From: Leishmania infantum JPCM5
Taxonomy: Eukaryota; Euglenozoa; Kinetoplastea; Trypanosomatida; Trypanosomatidae
Assembly: GCF_000002875.2 (NCBI RefSeq)
Contig: NC_009416.2
Span: 503,501 to 567,500, forward strand
Direction of reading: 5' to 3'
Length of the DNA stretch: 64,000 nucleotides
Shown here: positions 1 through 10,038 of the stretch, in pieces
Numbering within the stretch: the first letter of the stretch is position 1
Layout: every line of letters starts with the position of its first letter
Notes under the pieces: model-generated
Told to the model about the DNA's origin: nothing
Database searches by the model: none
Seen by the model: the letters and a program-made list of their open reading frames with translations, nothing else
Made by a program: the position numbers and the translations under genes

Positions 1-335
1 CACATCGGCTTCGTGAGCTCACGTGGATCCCATGCAACTACAACAGCCATCTTCCTCTTCCCGTTCTTTGCTCCTCATTACCTCTTGTGACATTTCACGG
101 CGTCCTTCTGTCTACCTACACCTCTCCCATTCGCGCACTAAAGGACTGGCGGCGCGGTGTCACGACGCTTCGCCTTTGTTTCGCCTCTGGTGTCGCTACT
201 GTTGTCCTCTTGCGCTGAGAAGAGGAGCTGTTCAGTCGCGCCAGCTAAGCGTACGATCTTTCCATATAGGCTGCGCCGCAGACACCGAGACGCGCACACT
301 GGTGCGCACACGACCATAAAAACGAGGATAAGAGA
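1..335 (+). other. Upstream region of RPB7 (5' UTR / intergenic)
   Basis: No gene is supported here. The stretch has pyrimidine-rich segments (about 41-75 and 100-130) suited to a trans-splicing signal, followed by several AG dinucleotides before the RPB7 ATG at 336. Short open frames on both strands have no recognisable domain and the long minus-strand one is antisense to RPB7. Confidence 0.5.
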
Positions 336-935
336 ATGTTCTACAAGGTCGTCCTTCAGCGCACGGTGAACGTAAAGCCGGCGGACCTGTGCAACACGCT
401 GAATCGCAGTCTTCTGACCTTCCTGCGACAGGCGGTCGAGGGAAAGCCGCTGCCGTCGCCAGACAGCGTCGCTAGTATCGCACTCGACTACGTCACAGCG
501 AGCAAGTCCTCGGCGGTGGTAATTGCCGTGCTGGATATCCTCAATGCGGAGACACTGCAAGGCAAGGTGCTCGATGACGGAAGTGTGTCGTTCCGGCTCA
601 CCTATGAGGCGATGGTGCTGAAACTGCACCGAGGTGAGGTGCTGGACCTGCTGGTCAGCGATGTGGACGAGACAGGCTTCTGGGCGAGCGTCTATGGCGT
701 CAATAAGCTCTTTGTGAACCGCAATCAAATGGGCGAGGACCTGAAGACGGGAAGGTCGGAGTGGTCTTTTGAGGCGGAGACAGCCGCGTGGGTCAGCAAC
801 GACGATCGCCGCTCCATCAAGAAGGATACGATGGTGCGCCTTCGCGTGATTGCGGAAACCCCGCAATCCGAACGTGGCATGGCTGTCGGCACCATCGGTG
901 CCCCGTTTCTGGGTCCACGCGTCGGCAGCTATTAG
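336..935 (+). CDS. RPB7: DNA-directed RNA polymerase II subunit RPB7
   Basis: The 199-residue protein has the two-part layout of RPB7. An N-terminal tip/RNP-like half starts with MFYKVVLQRTVNVKP, and the S1-like half begins near residue 95 (KLHRGEVLDLLVSDVDETGFWAS) and ends in a typical tail, AVGTIGAPFLG. RPB7 pairs with RPB4 to form the stalk of RNA polymerase II, which contacts emerging RNA and helps initiation. In trypanosomes RPB7 is reported to matter especially for spliced-leader RNA transcription. The ATG at 336 gives the expected family N-terminus. An insertion of about 15 residues around 45-60 (ASIALDYVTASKSSAVV) makes it slightly longer than yeast or human RPB7 (about 171). Family assignment rests on visible motif order, not on a search. 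Confidence 0.9.
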   Translation: MFYKVVLQRTVNVKPADLCNTLNRSLLTFLRQAVEGKPLPSPDSVASIALDYVTASKSSAVVIAVLDILNAETLQGKVLDDGSVSFRLTYEAMVLKLHRGEVLDLLVSDVDETGFWASVYGVNKLFVNRNQMGEDLKTGRSEWSFEAETAAWVSNDDRRSIKKDTMVRLRVIAETPQSERGMAVGTIGAPFLGPRVGSY

Positions 936-1452
936 ACCGTATTTCCAGGCGGCCGCCGCCTCCGTTGGGGCACACTCTCCTTGCGAGGGGGTCCCAGACA
1001 GCACCAGGTACGCATGAAACAGCAATGGAAAGGGAGTCTGCCCTCTGTGCCGCCAACCTCCACCTGTTTGTGTTGTCGGTTGCCGTCGCGGGTGCGTGTG
1101 TGTTTGCGTGAAAAGGTGAGTCCCATTGCAGAGAGAGACCCACTTAGCACAAACTCCAGAGCTGCAACACCAATGGCTGAGAGCGCGGTCTAGTATGCAT
1201 GTCTAGGGAGTGCGTACCTCTGCCCAACCGTGTAGAACTACCAGGGCTCGCATGCCTGGTGTAGAGTTTAGGGATGCTCCAGTTTTCTCCTGTGTGCACG
1301 AGGGCGATATTGCCACCCATGCCAACCCCCGCACGCTTTCGCGATTGTCGTGTTTTCATTCTTACTGCCCCCTCCCCCTACTCCCTCGTTCTACACTTGC
1401 TTTTGCCACCTGACTCAAGTCAAAGGACTGTCTCGGTTCTGGCGCACACGTG
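936..1452 (+). other. Intergenic region RPB7 / small membrane protein
   Basis: No gene seen. The segment 1345-1418 is strongly pyrimidine-rich (cccctcccccta..., ttctacacttgc) and is followed by an AG near 1418, about 35 nt before the next ATG. This is a good candidate trans-splice acceptor for the small downstream gene. Confidence 0.5.
1345..1419 (+). promoter_or_regulatory. Predicted trans-splicing signal (polypyrimidine tract + AG)
   Basis: A C/T-rich run is followed by gactcaag, giving an AG at about 1418. Spliced-leader addition here would leave a 5' UTR of roughly 35 nt for the 94-residue protein. Inferred from base composition only. Confidence 0.45.
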
Positions 1453-1737
1453 ATGACATCAGACATGTCGCAGGACGCGGCAGCGTCACCGTTGCCGCCA
1501 CCACGGACCGCATTTTGGAAGAAGGCGGTCATGGGTGTCTCCGTGGTGCTCCTCGTAGGCGTCGCCTGGAGGGCTGTGTACGTGAGCAACCAGAACGAAA
1601 TGAAAATCCGCCGCGCAGTGCACAAGTCACAGAACATCCGCGCAGCCCTGAGCGACGTTCCGGCACGGCGATTCTCTACCATCGATGTGCGCCCGTCCGC
1701 CACGCAGAGGAGCGATCTCGGCGAGCGGTACGGCTAA
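1453..1737 (+). CDS. Small single-pass membrane protein, unknown function
   Basis: A 94-residue protein I do not recognise. Residues 1-20 are short, polar and proline-rich. A basic FWKK precedes one hydrophobic helix (about 26-44, VMGVSVVLLVGVAWRAVYV), and a basic hydrophilic tail follows. This is the layout of a small single-pass protein of an organelle membrane, often mitochondrial. The frame is open from a GTG at 1450, but ATGs at 1453 and 1465 are the plausible starts; I chose the first. Codon use has the high GC3 of its neighbours, and a polypyrimidine tract lies directly upstream. It could be a small respiratory-complex or assembly subunit, but nothing visible proves it. Confidence 0.65.
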   Translation: MTSDMSQDAAASPLPPPRTAFWKKAVMGVSVVLLVGVAWRAVYVSNQNEMKIRRAVHKSQNIRAALSDVPARRFSTIDVRPSATQRSDLGERYG

Positions 1738-4085
1738 GCGGTGGTCCCTCACGTCGGCAAAGAGGCGCGAGCTGCTGGTGTGCTTATTCATGCATGATTC
1801 ATACGCATGCAAGTGGGCAACCGGCTAGCTTGCGCCTCTTCTCCTTTTCGTCCCCTCTCCCGTTTTCCCGTGTGCTTGCCCTTCGCGTCCTCTTCATGAC
1901 GTACACTGTTGCCGTCGAAGTAACTCCTGGTTGAAAAGAGACTTTCACATTGGTTGCTGCACGAGAACATAAAACAAGACAGCACGCGAGAAGAGAAGAC
2001 CAAAGAACGTCATGCGGCGTAAAAAGTTAGGACGACAGTGTCGGCATCCTCACTCGTGCCGAGCACAGCCTCGAGCTTGCATGGTTATTTTATGTGTTGC
2101 GGCAACGGAAGCGGATTTAGCCACCGTCTCCATGCTCAGCCGGGCATACGGAGGATGACATATTGGCAAGCAATGCTGATGCGCTTTCTGCTTCTCTACG
2201 CATTCCTCCTACTGTTCCCCGTATGTGTTTGCGTATACATGTATGCATATGTATATCTCTCTCCACCTCTGTGACCCCACGCGCACATATTCACCCGCCA
2301 CCGTCGCCATGTCGCCACATCCGTCGTTCCTTCCTCGTTGTCTCGATCTCCCACAACGCCTTCAACCCTGTGCAGCTTTTTTTTTCTCGGCCATCGTACA
2401 ACGAAAAAAAAACAATAAAGGTATTCGACGGGTCCAAGTCACACCGGCTTTTGCTTCACATACCAGCCCTGGTGCACGTTTCACTTTGTTTAGTTATTTT
2501 TTTTTGTTTTGCTGCTGCTGCTGCTGCTGTTGCACGCGTGACTGTGTGGAATTCGGGTGTGTATGTATGGGATTCTGTACCGGTGTACTTTCGCATTGAT
2601 TGGCGCAGGCTGATTGTGCTCCTCTTTGCTCCTCGTTTCTAGCTTCTTTCTGCTCTCTCTCCCCCCTCCCCTCGCGATCGCTGCAGAACATTATCTCCCT
2701 GGACGAATTTGTGTGTGCGTGTATACGGTATCTGCCGTAACCTGTCGCTGTCTTTGCAACGCCTCTTCTCCCTCTTCTCCTCCTTAGCTGAGCCGCTCTC
2801 CTTCCTGCCTACCTCCAACCCTCCTTGAGCTGGCCATTATTTCTTTTTGTGGGACTTCGCTGCATTTGTGCCGTACGAGTCAGAGCACTTCTCTTGTGTG
2901 TGCGGTTGGTTGCTTTTTTTTCTCGTCGTGTGCGTGTGGGTGTGCGGCCTTCTTCTTTTGGATGTGTTACTTTGCGACGCAGAGTCGCTTGGGGTGAGAA
3001 GCTCGTGAACTTTACGACGCCAGACAGCAGAAAAGGTTTCTGCACGTCGGAGTCAGTACGTCCCACATCTTGTCGTTTCGTCCGCCTTTAGTTTTTTTTT
3101 TATTCGTTGAGTGGAAAGGGTAGGTGGGTCCGCCTGTGTGCCGGATCCAAAGGAAAAGGGGGAAAAGGTGCCATCGTTTTCTTTTTTTTTGGTGTCTGCC
3201 TCCACGCCGATCACCGACGTGGTAAAACTTCTGTACCTTGTACAAGTTGTGTGCATTGCCTCTTTTCGCATCCCTTTTGCTCCTCCATATTTCATTGTTG
3301 TACAGGCTCGTTCACTAGTATTTGACCTCCTTCTCTCCTTCGTTTGCTTAGCACTCGCTCGTTGCGATTCTCTCTCTCCCTGTCGGTTCATAATATACAT
3401 ATATATATATATTCTGCGTATATGTGAGCCTGTCTGATCGCTTGCGCGTGACAGTGCTTCAACTGGTCTTCGAAAAGTGTGTGCGCTTTCTGGCGCCCTC
3501 TAGCACACTGCCTTATTTGCCATTGTTGAGGTGCTGTTGGGGTGTTTTGTCTGTGCGTGTGCGCGCGCGGCATCTGCACGGGAGAGCCACTGCGTGTGTC
3601 CACGTGCCGATCAAACTTGTTGTTGAGGTATGCGTGGACGGTTCTCCGCCCGTCTCTTTTCTTCTCTGCGCCACTCGGTTTTCGTATCTCGTTGGGCATC
3701 TGAACGGACTTGAGGTGGAGAGCGGGGAACTATTTTTGAGCGGAGACTGCAGCACCAAGCAGCGACCAGGCCTCCGTCTCCCTACTCTCTCCTACCGATT
3801 GTGTTGGGCTCCGTTTTGTCGGTGCTAAGCTGTTGTCTTCAGTGTACTGTATTATCTTTTGTCGCCCTATTGTCTCCCCTCAGCCCGACCACGAGCTCGG
3901 TTCATGAGCTCATGAGAAGGGAAGAGAGACGCATCTTTTCTCTTTTTTGGTCTCTTAGTGTGCGCATCCAGCATCGGCATCGGCTTCCGTGCTCCTGCTA
4001 TCCGCTCCTTCTTTGGTGGTGACGCTGGGCATTGTGCATCATTGTTCGCCTCCGCAAGAATCCACTGCTCCAGGGTTTATTGACC
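1738..4085 (+). other. 2.3 kb gene-free region (3' UTR plus intergenic/5' UTR)
   Basis: T-rich, low-complexity sequence with poly-T runs, a (CTG)n run near 2511-2530, a short alternating TA/TG tract near 2230-2255 and an (AT)n run at 3391-3412. Open frames here are compositional (Cys/Phe/Ser/Leu rich) and show no domain. I see no gene. Confidence 0.5.
3391..3412. repeat. (AT)n microsatellite
   Basis: taatatacatatatatatat-type alternating A/T tract inside an otherwise GC/T-rich untranslated region. Similar tracts recur at 7476-7495, 14733-14750 and 46992-47009. Confidence 0.85.
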
Positions 4086-5744
4086 ATGAGTTCTGGAGAC
4101 TTCATGCTGGAGCTCCGCTACGCTGACTGTGAGGACCACCTAAAGATGAACGGGTACTGTGTTCACCCACCAGTAAGTCACGAATGCATCAACAACAAGG
4201 ATCGAAGCAGGAGCTGCGGCACCGACTGCAGCGACGGTGCGGCGCAGCAGTGTTGCTCGCACCCTACAGCTCTTCTCCCGCCGTTCCATAAGCCGCTGGT
4301 GGAGGACGACGTCGAGGACGACGACCGCAGCAGTGATGGCAGCGACGACATGGTCGCCAAAGCAGCGCTGGAGCATTTTCTGATGGGGAGCGCAAGTGGT
4401 CTCATGGACTACTCAGCCCTGGAAACAGACGGCGCGGCGAACAACTGCAGCCTGAAAAGCTCGCCCCCGTCATCGACTACAACCACTGATAGCAGTGAAG
4501 GCAGTTTTCCATGCGTCGACGAGGAGGTACTTGGCGATTTGGGTGATGTCATCGGATACGGTGGCGACCGTGGCTCATTTGTGTGCTGCGTGCCACTCCC
4601 GCCACTGTCGCGCATGTGGAAACAGGCGCCAAGCTTCGCCCGGGAACCGACATTCCTGGAAGGCGCGCGCTGCTCGGAAGTGAAGAAGGCCTACAAGAAG
4701 TACCCGACGCACATCTCCAAGGACGAGCTCTCGTTTGTGTCAACGGCGTACCGATGCGCCCGCCACCGCGAGCGTTGCCAGAGCAGCAGCAGTCCCTTTC
4801 TGACGCCGGAGGAGGCTCACTACGCTGCTTTGCACCTGGTCTTACCCGACGCGGTCGTGTTAGCACGTGGCGAAAAGGTCGGACTGCTGATGCCGCTCTA
4901 CAACTGCAGCCTCAAGGAGTATCTGCAGAGCCTGGCAAATCCCGCATCTTCACCGGCCGCTGCCTCAAACATGCCGGCTTCGCTGACCGTGTCGCACAAC
5001 GCGAACCTGCACGCCGAGGACGCCGACAGCAGCACTGCACTCTGCAATCCACAAAGCAGCACGTTTCGCTCCACTGCAACCTATCGACCAATCGAGTCTA
5101 TTCCAGTGATCTCCGCAATCGTCTTTCAAATGCTCGAGGCGGTGGCCTTTCTCAATCACCGTCTCCCTCACGGCGACGGCTCCACTGGGTACACCCATAA
5201 CGACCTCCACCTGGACAACATTCTGCTCTCCTACGACGGCGATGTGGCCCTCTGCGACTTTGAGCTTGTCGCGTCCACGCCCACACCGTCGCGCAGCATG
5301 GATGTCCGCCGTTTACCGCCGTCCTCGCGGCAGTCGCCGCACGGTCTTTTCAGCGAAACAGCCGACACATGGGCCTTTGGGCTGATGGTGGTGAGCCTGC
5401 TCACAGGTGTGGATCCGCTGTTCACCTCGGACATTGTGAATGATTTCAGCGATGGCCCGCTGCTCTTTCGCTGGGACCGCAGCACGCGGGTGCTGGACTG
5501 GGAGGCCAACATCAAGGCACACGTAGAGCTCCTGCTTCGACGGCAGGATTCCACCGGGAAGCGGCTAGAGGAGGCACGCCACCTCCTGCAACTTTGTGGT
5601 AAATGCTTGGTCAACCGCGAAGGTGCCGAGCCGCTGCGTGCCGTGTCCCTGCTCGAGGAGGCGATGTTCGTCCCTTACCGTCGCGACTTTAGCCTCGCCA
5701 CGCGTACCGTGAAGGAGTGGATCAGCCGCACGCGCCGGGTGTAA
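4086..5744 (+). CDS. Divergent protein kinase (HND catalytic loop, DFE in place of DFG)
   Basis: The 552-residue protein has an N-terminal low-complexity part (acidic stretch near 75-85, Ser/Thr-rich stretch near 130-145) and a C-terminal kinase-like fold. The catalytic loop is HNDLHLDNIL (371-380): it keeps the Asp (373) and Asn (378) but has His for the usual Lys. The metal-binding motif reads DFE (391-393) rather than DFG, and no clear APE follows. DTWAFG (427-432) matches the conserved DxWxxG. A long insertion of Ser/Ala/Asn-rich residues sits between the hinge-like segment (LLMPLYNCSLKEYL) and the C-lobe. The open frame begins at a TTG at 4032; the ATG at 4086 (MSSGDFML) is the likely start. 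It may be a weak kinase or a pseudokinase. Substrates are unknown. Confidence 0.75.
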   Translation: MSSGDFMLELRYADCEDHLKMNGYCVHPPVSHECINNKDRSRSCGTDCSDGAAQQCCSHPTALLPPFHKPLVEDDVEDDDRSSDGSDDMVAKAALEHFLMGSASGLMDYSALETDGAANNCSLKSSPPSSTTTTDSSEGSFPCVDEEVLGDLGDVIGYGGDRGSFVCCVPLPPLSRMWKQAPSFAREPTFLEGARCSEVKKAYKKYPTHISKDELSFVSTAYRCARHRERCQSSSSPFLTPEEAHYAALHLVLPDAVVLARGEKVGLLMPLYNCSLKEYLQSLANPASSPAAASNMPASLTVSHNANLHAEDADSSTALCNPQSSTFRSTATYRPIESIPVISAIVFQMLEAVAFLNHRLPHGDGSTGYTHNDLHLDNILLSYDGDVALCDFELVASTPTPSRSMDVRRLPPSSRQSPHGLFSETADTWAFGLMVVSLLTGVDPLFTSDIVNDFSDGPLLFRWDRSTRVLDWEANIKAHVELLLRRQDSTGKRLEEARHLLQLCGKCLVNREGAEPLRAVSLLEEAMFVPYRRDFSLATRTVKEWISRTRRV

Positions 5745-7475
5745 CTCCAAAGGTGACAAGAGCACGAACCGAAATGCGAAATACAAACGAAGAACCCCTC
5801 ACGCACGCATACAAGCACGTAGCGACGCCTCGCACACGTGACTTGTAAGCGAATGCATGTCATTTTCCTGTTTTCTTCGCTACGTCTGCAGCGATCCTAT
5901 CAAGAAGGTGTTGTGAGACGGCTTCTCCGTATGTATCGGAGTAGGTGAGTGGGGCGGAGAGCGGTGGGCGCGTGTGGCTCTTGGGTTCACTCCCGCCCTC
6001 CACCTCTCTGTGTCTCTCCCCCTCACTCCTCGATGCCTTCGTGTTGTGGCCGTTTCGCTGTTCATCTTTGAAGCTTTCTCACGTGCGCCTTCGAAGGTTT
6101 GTTTCCGTTTGCTGTCATCTCTCACAGGGCTGCCCCATCTGCCGCTCCGCAGTTCCCCGGCGCTTCCCTCTTTGCATCCTTTCCATGGCTGTCATACGCC
6201 ACTTATGTCCCTGTGCGGTGTACGTCAGTGGCGCGATACGTCTCGGGCAGCGCTGTCGTGAAAGTTGCTAGTGAGGGAATGGGAAAGAGGTGGGATTGGA
6301 GTTGCGCGTAGAAGGCATGCATCTTGACAATACATGTGCATACAAGCGGAACAACAACAAAAAAGCAGCTGAGCACACCTCCCTCGTGTGCTGCTGGTGC
6401 TCCTCTTCCTTTCTCCTGGTCCATGGTTGTTCTTTGCTCTTTCTATTTGCCTCTTTCGTGGTTTTCTTCGTTGTTTGTGCGATGTTAGGGAGTTTGTAGA
6501 CGACACCACAATCGCGTTGATCTGGTCGGTATGATGGTAATTTACGCTGTTTTCTGCTTCGTCTTGTTTTCGCCTTCAAGGCCTTTGCTCCTCCCCCCCC
6601 TACCCACCCTCCTCTCTCTTCTTGTGGTGGCGTCAGAGCTTTACTGTTTTTGCTCCCGTTTCCCCCTTTTTTTTCTCTTGTTGGGACGACGTCTAGAAGC
6701 TGATGCGAGTGTGTGAGGGTGGCATTGGCCGACAGTGGGGTGAGTGCCGGCCTCTGCATTGAGGCGTGCAGGTGCGTGTATTTGTTGTTCATGTCCTAAA
6801 CGCTCTCTGTAGCCGCCCTCCAAAAGGCGACCGCTGGCGCCGGCGAGTTTACGTTATAAATCGAACGCTCGATTCTCCTTGCCTTCCTCCCTCTCTTTGT
6901 TTGTCGACTGTGTCTTGGAGGGGTTCTCCATGTGTCTCCATGCTCCCGCCAAGCATCCCCTCGCGGACGAGAAGCTGGTGATGCTCCGCTTCTCGTTATG
7001 CAAGTGTTGTTAGACCTGCGATGGTAGACTTCGTGTGTAAAGCAAGGCACTGTGGCATGTTTTTCGTCTCACAGCTGCAGTGCCGTCAATGTGGCGGCAC
7101 AACGTCAAGACATCGCAGCAAGCGACAAACGCTGGTCGCGCACACACCCTCTGCCATGTGTGCTTGCTTGTGTGCGCGTGTGTGTGGGAGGGTGATCAGC
7201 TTGTGGTTGTTTTGTTCACCTATTCGCTGTGAAGTGCGCACAAAGACCTGCGCGCACCGATTGACTTCGTCTCGTCGAAGATCCAGCGTGTTTGGACGCG
7301 GGCGGGGCGGGGGGGCGCGCACCGCACAAACTGCCGGTACCAATGGAGTGAAGTGCACACAAAAGTGAGCAAGGCGCGGTGTTGCAGTGGTGTTGGTGTT
7401 TAAGTGGAGGCGGCATTCTTGCCATGGTATGAGCAGGCGTGTACGGCACGTGCAGAAAGCAGGCAGGAGCGACAG

Positions 7476-7495
7476 ATACATATATATATATATAT
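7476..7495. repeat. (AT)n microsatellite
   Basis: Alternating tatata tract after gacagataca; second of four such islands in the untranslated regions of this window. Confidence 0.85.
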
Positions 7496-8254
7496 TGTCT
7501 GTGTGTGTGCTCGCTTTTCGTGGGTCTCGCTTTTTGATGCACAAGGTGTTCACGTCTGCTGCGTGTCTGCGCGCTCTCCAGCGACCTCGGCTTTCATCCG
7601 TTCTCTCTCTTTTGTTTCTGGGGTGCTGGAGTCAGCGTACGGGGCTTTGTCTGTGAGCTCGGCAGTGACTACAGTCGGTTGCACTAACGAACCATTTTTA
7701 ATGCCGTTCATCTTGTACACCGACTCCTCCGTGACAGCGATGGTGCAGCCGGTTAGTGTGAGAAGAGAAACTGAAACTAGCATGGTAAATCAAGAGGGGT
7801 GCAGCGAGACCACGTAAGTAGTTTGCCGCGTGGTTTCGAGCGAGATCAAAAACACGTCCGCTGCGGCACCTCTGAGGCGCTGGCGCACTCCCTGATGCAC
7901 AAACGGAGCACTGCACCAAAAATGTGCCTCCTCGCTTTTGTAGGGGCTGGTCTGTGGAGTCTGCGGTTTGCTTTGTGTGTGAAGGATATGTTTCTGGTCG
8001 AAACAGTACTCTTGATTATCCCCCCCCCTCACCCGTTCATCCTCCCCCCTTCTCTTTCTCCTCTCATCTTCGCCCTCTGCTACACCTCTGACAACATCCC
8101 TGTCGCGCTTGACAATGGTCAAACTTCCATGTAGTTGCTCACCTCCCAACTCCCGTCACTGTCCCGTTTTGTGGTGGACGCACAGGCGGCATTACTCAGT
8201 GCTGTGATGTGGGAGTGCATCATCACTGCGACTATATGACTTTTCAAGCTCGTG

Positions 8255-8286
8255 TGATCTTGCTCTCCTTTCCTCGTTGGGGGCAG
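8255..8286 (+). promoter_or_regulatory. Predicted trans-splicing signal for the deformylase-like gene
   Basis: gatcttgctctcctttcctc followed by gttgggggcag gives an AG at 8285-8286, about 140 nt before the chosen ATG. Inferred from composition. Confidence 0.4.
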
Positions 8287-8423
8287 CCGTTATCGAAGAC
8301 TGGCAAACGGAAAGCGCGGTGATCTACTCCGAGTATTGTGATTCTTCTACGTAAAGGACGTTTTTTTTTGTGGTTCGTTGCCTGTTACCCGCGGTTCAGC
8401 TACAGGTCAGCTGCGCCAGCCAC

Positions 8424-9239
8424 ATGCGTCGCTGTGTGCCTTGGCGTCGCCTCCTGTGCGGGGGCACCAGGCTCCTGCGCGACGGCGTCGACACAGGAGG
8501 TGCGCCGTCGTCCAGCTCACCCAGCTTCAAAGAGACCGTTGAGGGGAAGCTAGAGAAGGAGGCGGAGGCGCTCCGGCGCGTCGCTTGCTATCCTCATCGC
8601 TCCATGACCAGACCAGTCATGCCCGTACCGGCGTCACAGATTCTCTCCCCGGTTTTCATGTCGAGTCTCATGGATCTCAACCAGCTGGCGACAGACCTGC
8701 ACTGCCTGTCGTTCAGCGCCCCCAAAGCGCACTGGGACGCAGCGGTGATTCTCATCAAGAGCAACCCAGACGAGACGGAGTACGAGGTGTGGGTGAACCC
8801 GTCAGTGCCCGGCTACGACGATCGCAACGCGGTGGCGCCCATGTACGGCATGTGGGAGAACTGCATCTCGTGCGGCACGGCGACGGCGTGGGTGGTACGC
8901 CCGCAGCGCGTCACGTGCAGCGGGTACGATGAGCACGGCAACCACAAGGTGCAGGTGCTAGACGGCATGCGAGCACGTTGCCTCATGCACGAGCTGGACC
9001 ACTTGATGGGCAAGACTATCTTTCATCAAGCGGTCGGGCCAGAGTTTGTTGTGAGCTCGGTGGCAATGGCGCAGCGACATCTGTGGCCGGCCAACTTCCC
9101 GTCTGCCGAGGCGTACGTCACCACTCCTGGCCAGTTTTTTGATTACGTGCAGAACGCGACGATGATTCCGCCGGGCATGGAGTGGTGGTACGCGCAGAAC
9201 GTCAGGGAGGAGTTTGGTAACGAGCAAATTGGACAGTGA
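8424..9239 (+). CDS. Peptide deformylase-like protein, probably mitochondrial
   Basis: The 271-residue protein shows the peptide deformylase zinc site: HELDH at 189-193 matches HExDH, and ENCIS at 145-149 corresponds to EGCLS and supplies the Cys ligand. Deformylases remove the formyl group from the initiator Met of organelle-made proteins. The first family motif (GxGLAAPQ) is altered: residues 96-102 read SFSAPKA, so the conserved Gln appears to be Lys. The Gly before the motif II Cys is Asn. The N-terminus (MRRCVPWRRLLCGGTRLLRD) is Arg-rich without acids until residue 20, like a mitochondrial presequence. The frame is open from a GTG at 8370, but the first ATG is 8424. T. brucei has two mitochondrial deformylases, one dispensable; this could be the divergent one. 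Activity is uncertain. Confidence 0.8.
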   Translation: MRRCVPWRRLLCGGTRLLRDGVDTGGAPSSSSPSFKETVEGKLEKEAEALRRVACYPHRSMTRPVMPVPASQILSPVFMSSLMDLNQLATDLHCLSFSAPKAHWDAAVILIKSNPDETEYEVWVNPSVPGYDDRNAVAPMYGMWENCISCGTATAWVVRPQRVTCSGYDEHGNHKVQVLDGMRARCLMHELDHLMGKTIFHQAVGPEFVVSSVAMAQRHLWPANFPSAEAYVTTPGQFFDYVQNATMIPPGMEWWYAQNVREEFGNEQIGQ

Positions 9240-10038
9240 GGTCGCCATGAGGTGATGGTGGCGATGGCACTGTGCTGCGCAGCTGCACGCTTGCCGTTTA
9301 CTCGGGTTTGCTTTTGCAGACTTGGTGGCCGCGGCGGTAATGGCGGCGCGTGTCTTGTTCGCCGAGCGCGTTTTGATTCTTTGAGAGGGAGGGGGGCTGT
9401 GTGGTGGCTCTTCCGCACCCGCAGGACTACACGCCGTATGCGCTTGCTTGTGCACCGTGTGTGTGTGAGAGGGCCACGGAGCACGACGCCGCTCCGGTGC
9501 CGTCGAGTTTATTGTTTGCCATTTTTGTGTCTGTGTGTTTGCGCGCACGATTTGTTGTTGGTTTGATGTCTTCTCACATGCGCTATCTGAACAGCAGTTC
9601 AAAAGACGTGACACGAAGCCTTCATCAGCGTGGATGTGCCGTCCCGTAGGCGGACTCGACTAATTTGTGGTCGTGCGCTGCTGTTTTTCTTTCCTTTTTT
9701 TTTTGCAGAGTCAGTCGACAGGGTTTTTTTCGTTTGTGTGTGGCCGTTTATCTTTGCGTGCCAGTCTTTCCAGCGCCGTATCGCGCTTGTCGCCTCACGA
9801 CCACTCACGTCTGCTTATCATTCCACGTCGATCGTAGTGTCTCATTGTCTCTCTCTCTCTTTCTCTTTACGGGTGTACCCGCGGGGCCCCTTGCTCGACA
9901 TCCTGCTCACCTGCTGATCTGTTCGGCGGCGGCATTCAGCGCCGTGCATGGAATGCAATAGACGCACTGTGGACATATCTGTGACGCAGTGACCATCTCC
10001 GAGGCACCCATTCACATCACATTTCTTGTTTGACGGAA
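9240..10038 (+). other. 0.8 kb intergenic region
   Basis: No gene. It contains a poly-T run (9692-9705) and a CT-rich run (9838-9868) followed by an AG at about 9937-9939, a candidate splice acceptor for the Wss1-like gene. Confidence 0.5.

Larger units (their letters stand above)
5745..8423 (+). other. 2.7 kb gene-free region
   Basis: T/C-rich spacer with poly-T runs, C homopolymers (6592-6601, 8020-8028), an (AT)n tract at 7476-7495 and a G-rich run at 7303-7318. Open frames are short and of untranslated-region composition. No gene or structured RNA recognised. Confidence 0.5.

Noticed and set aside
138..1025. 295-codon minus-strand open frame
   Set aside because: Antisense to RPB7; it exists because of the GC-rich codon use of RPB7, has no domain and opposes the local transcription direction.
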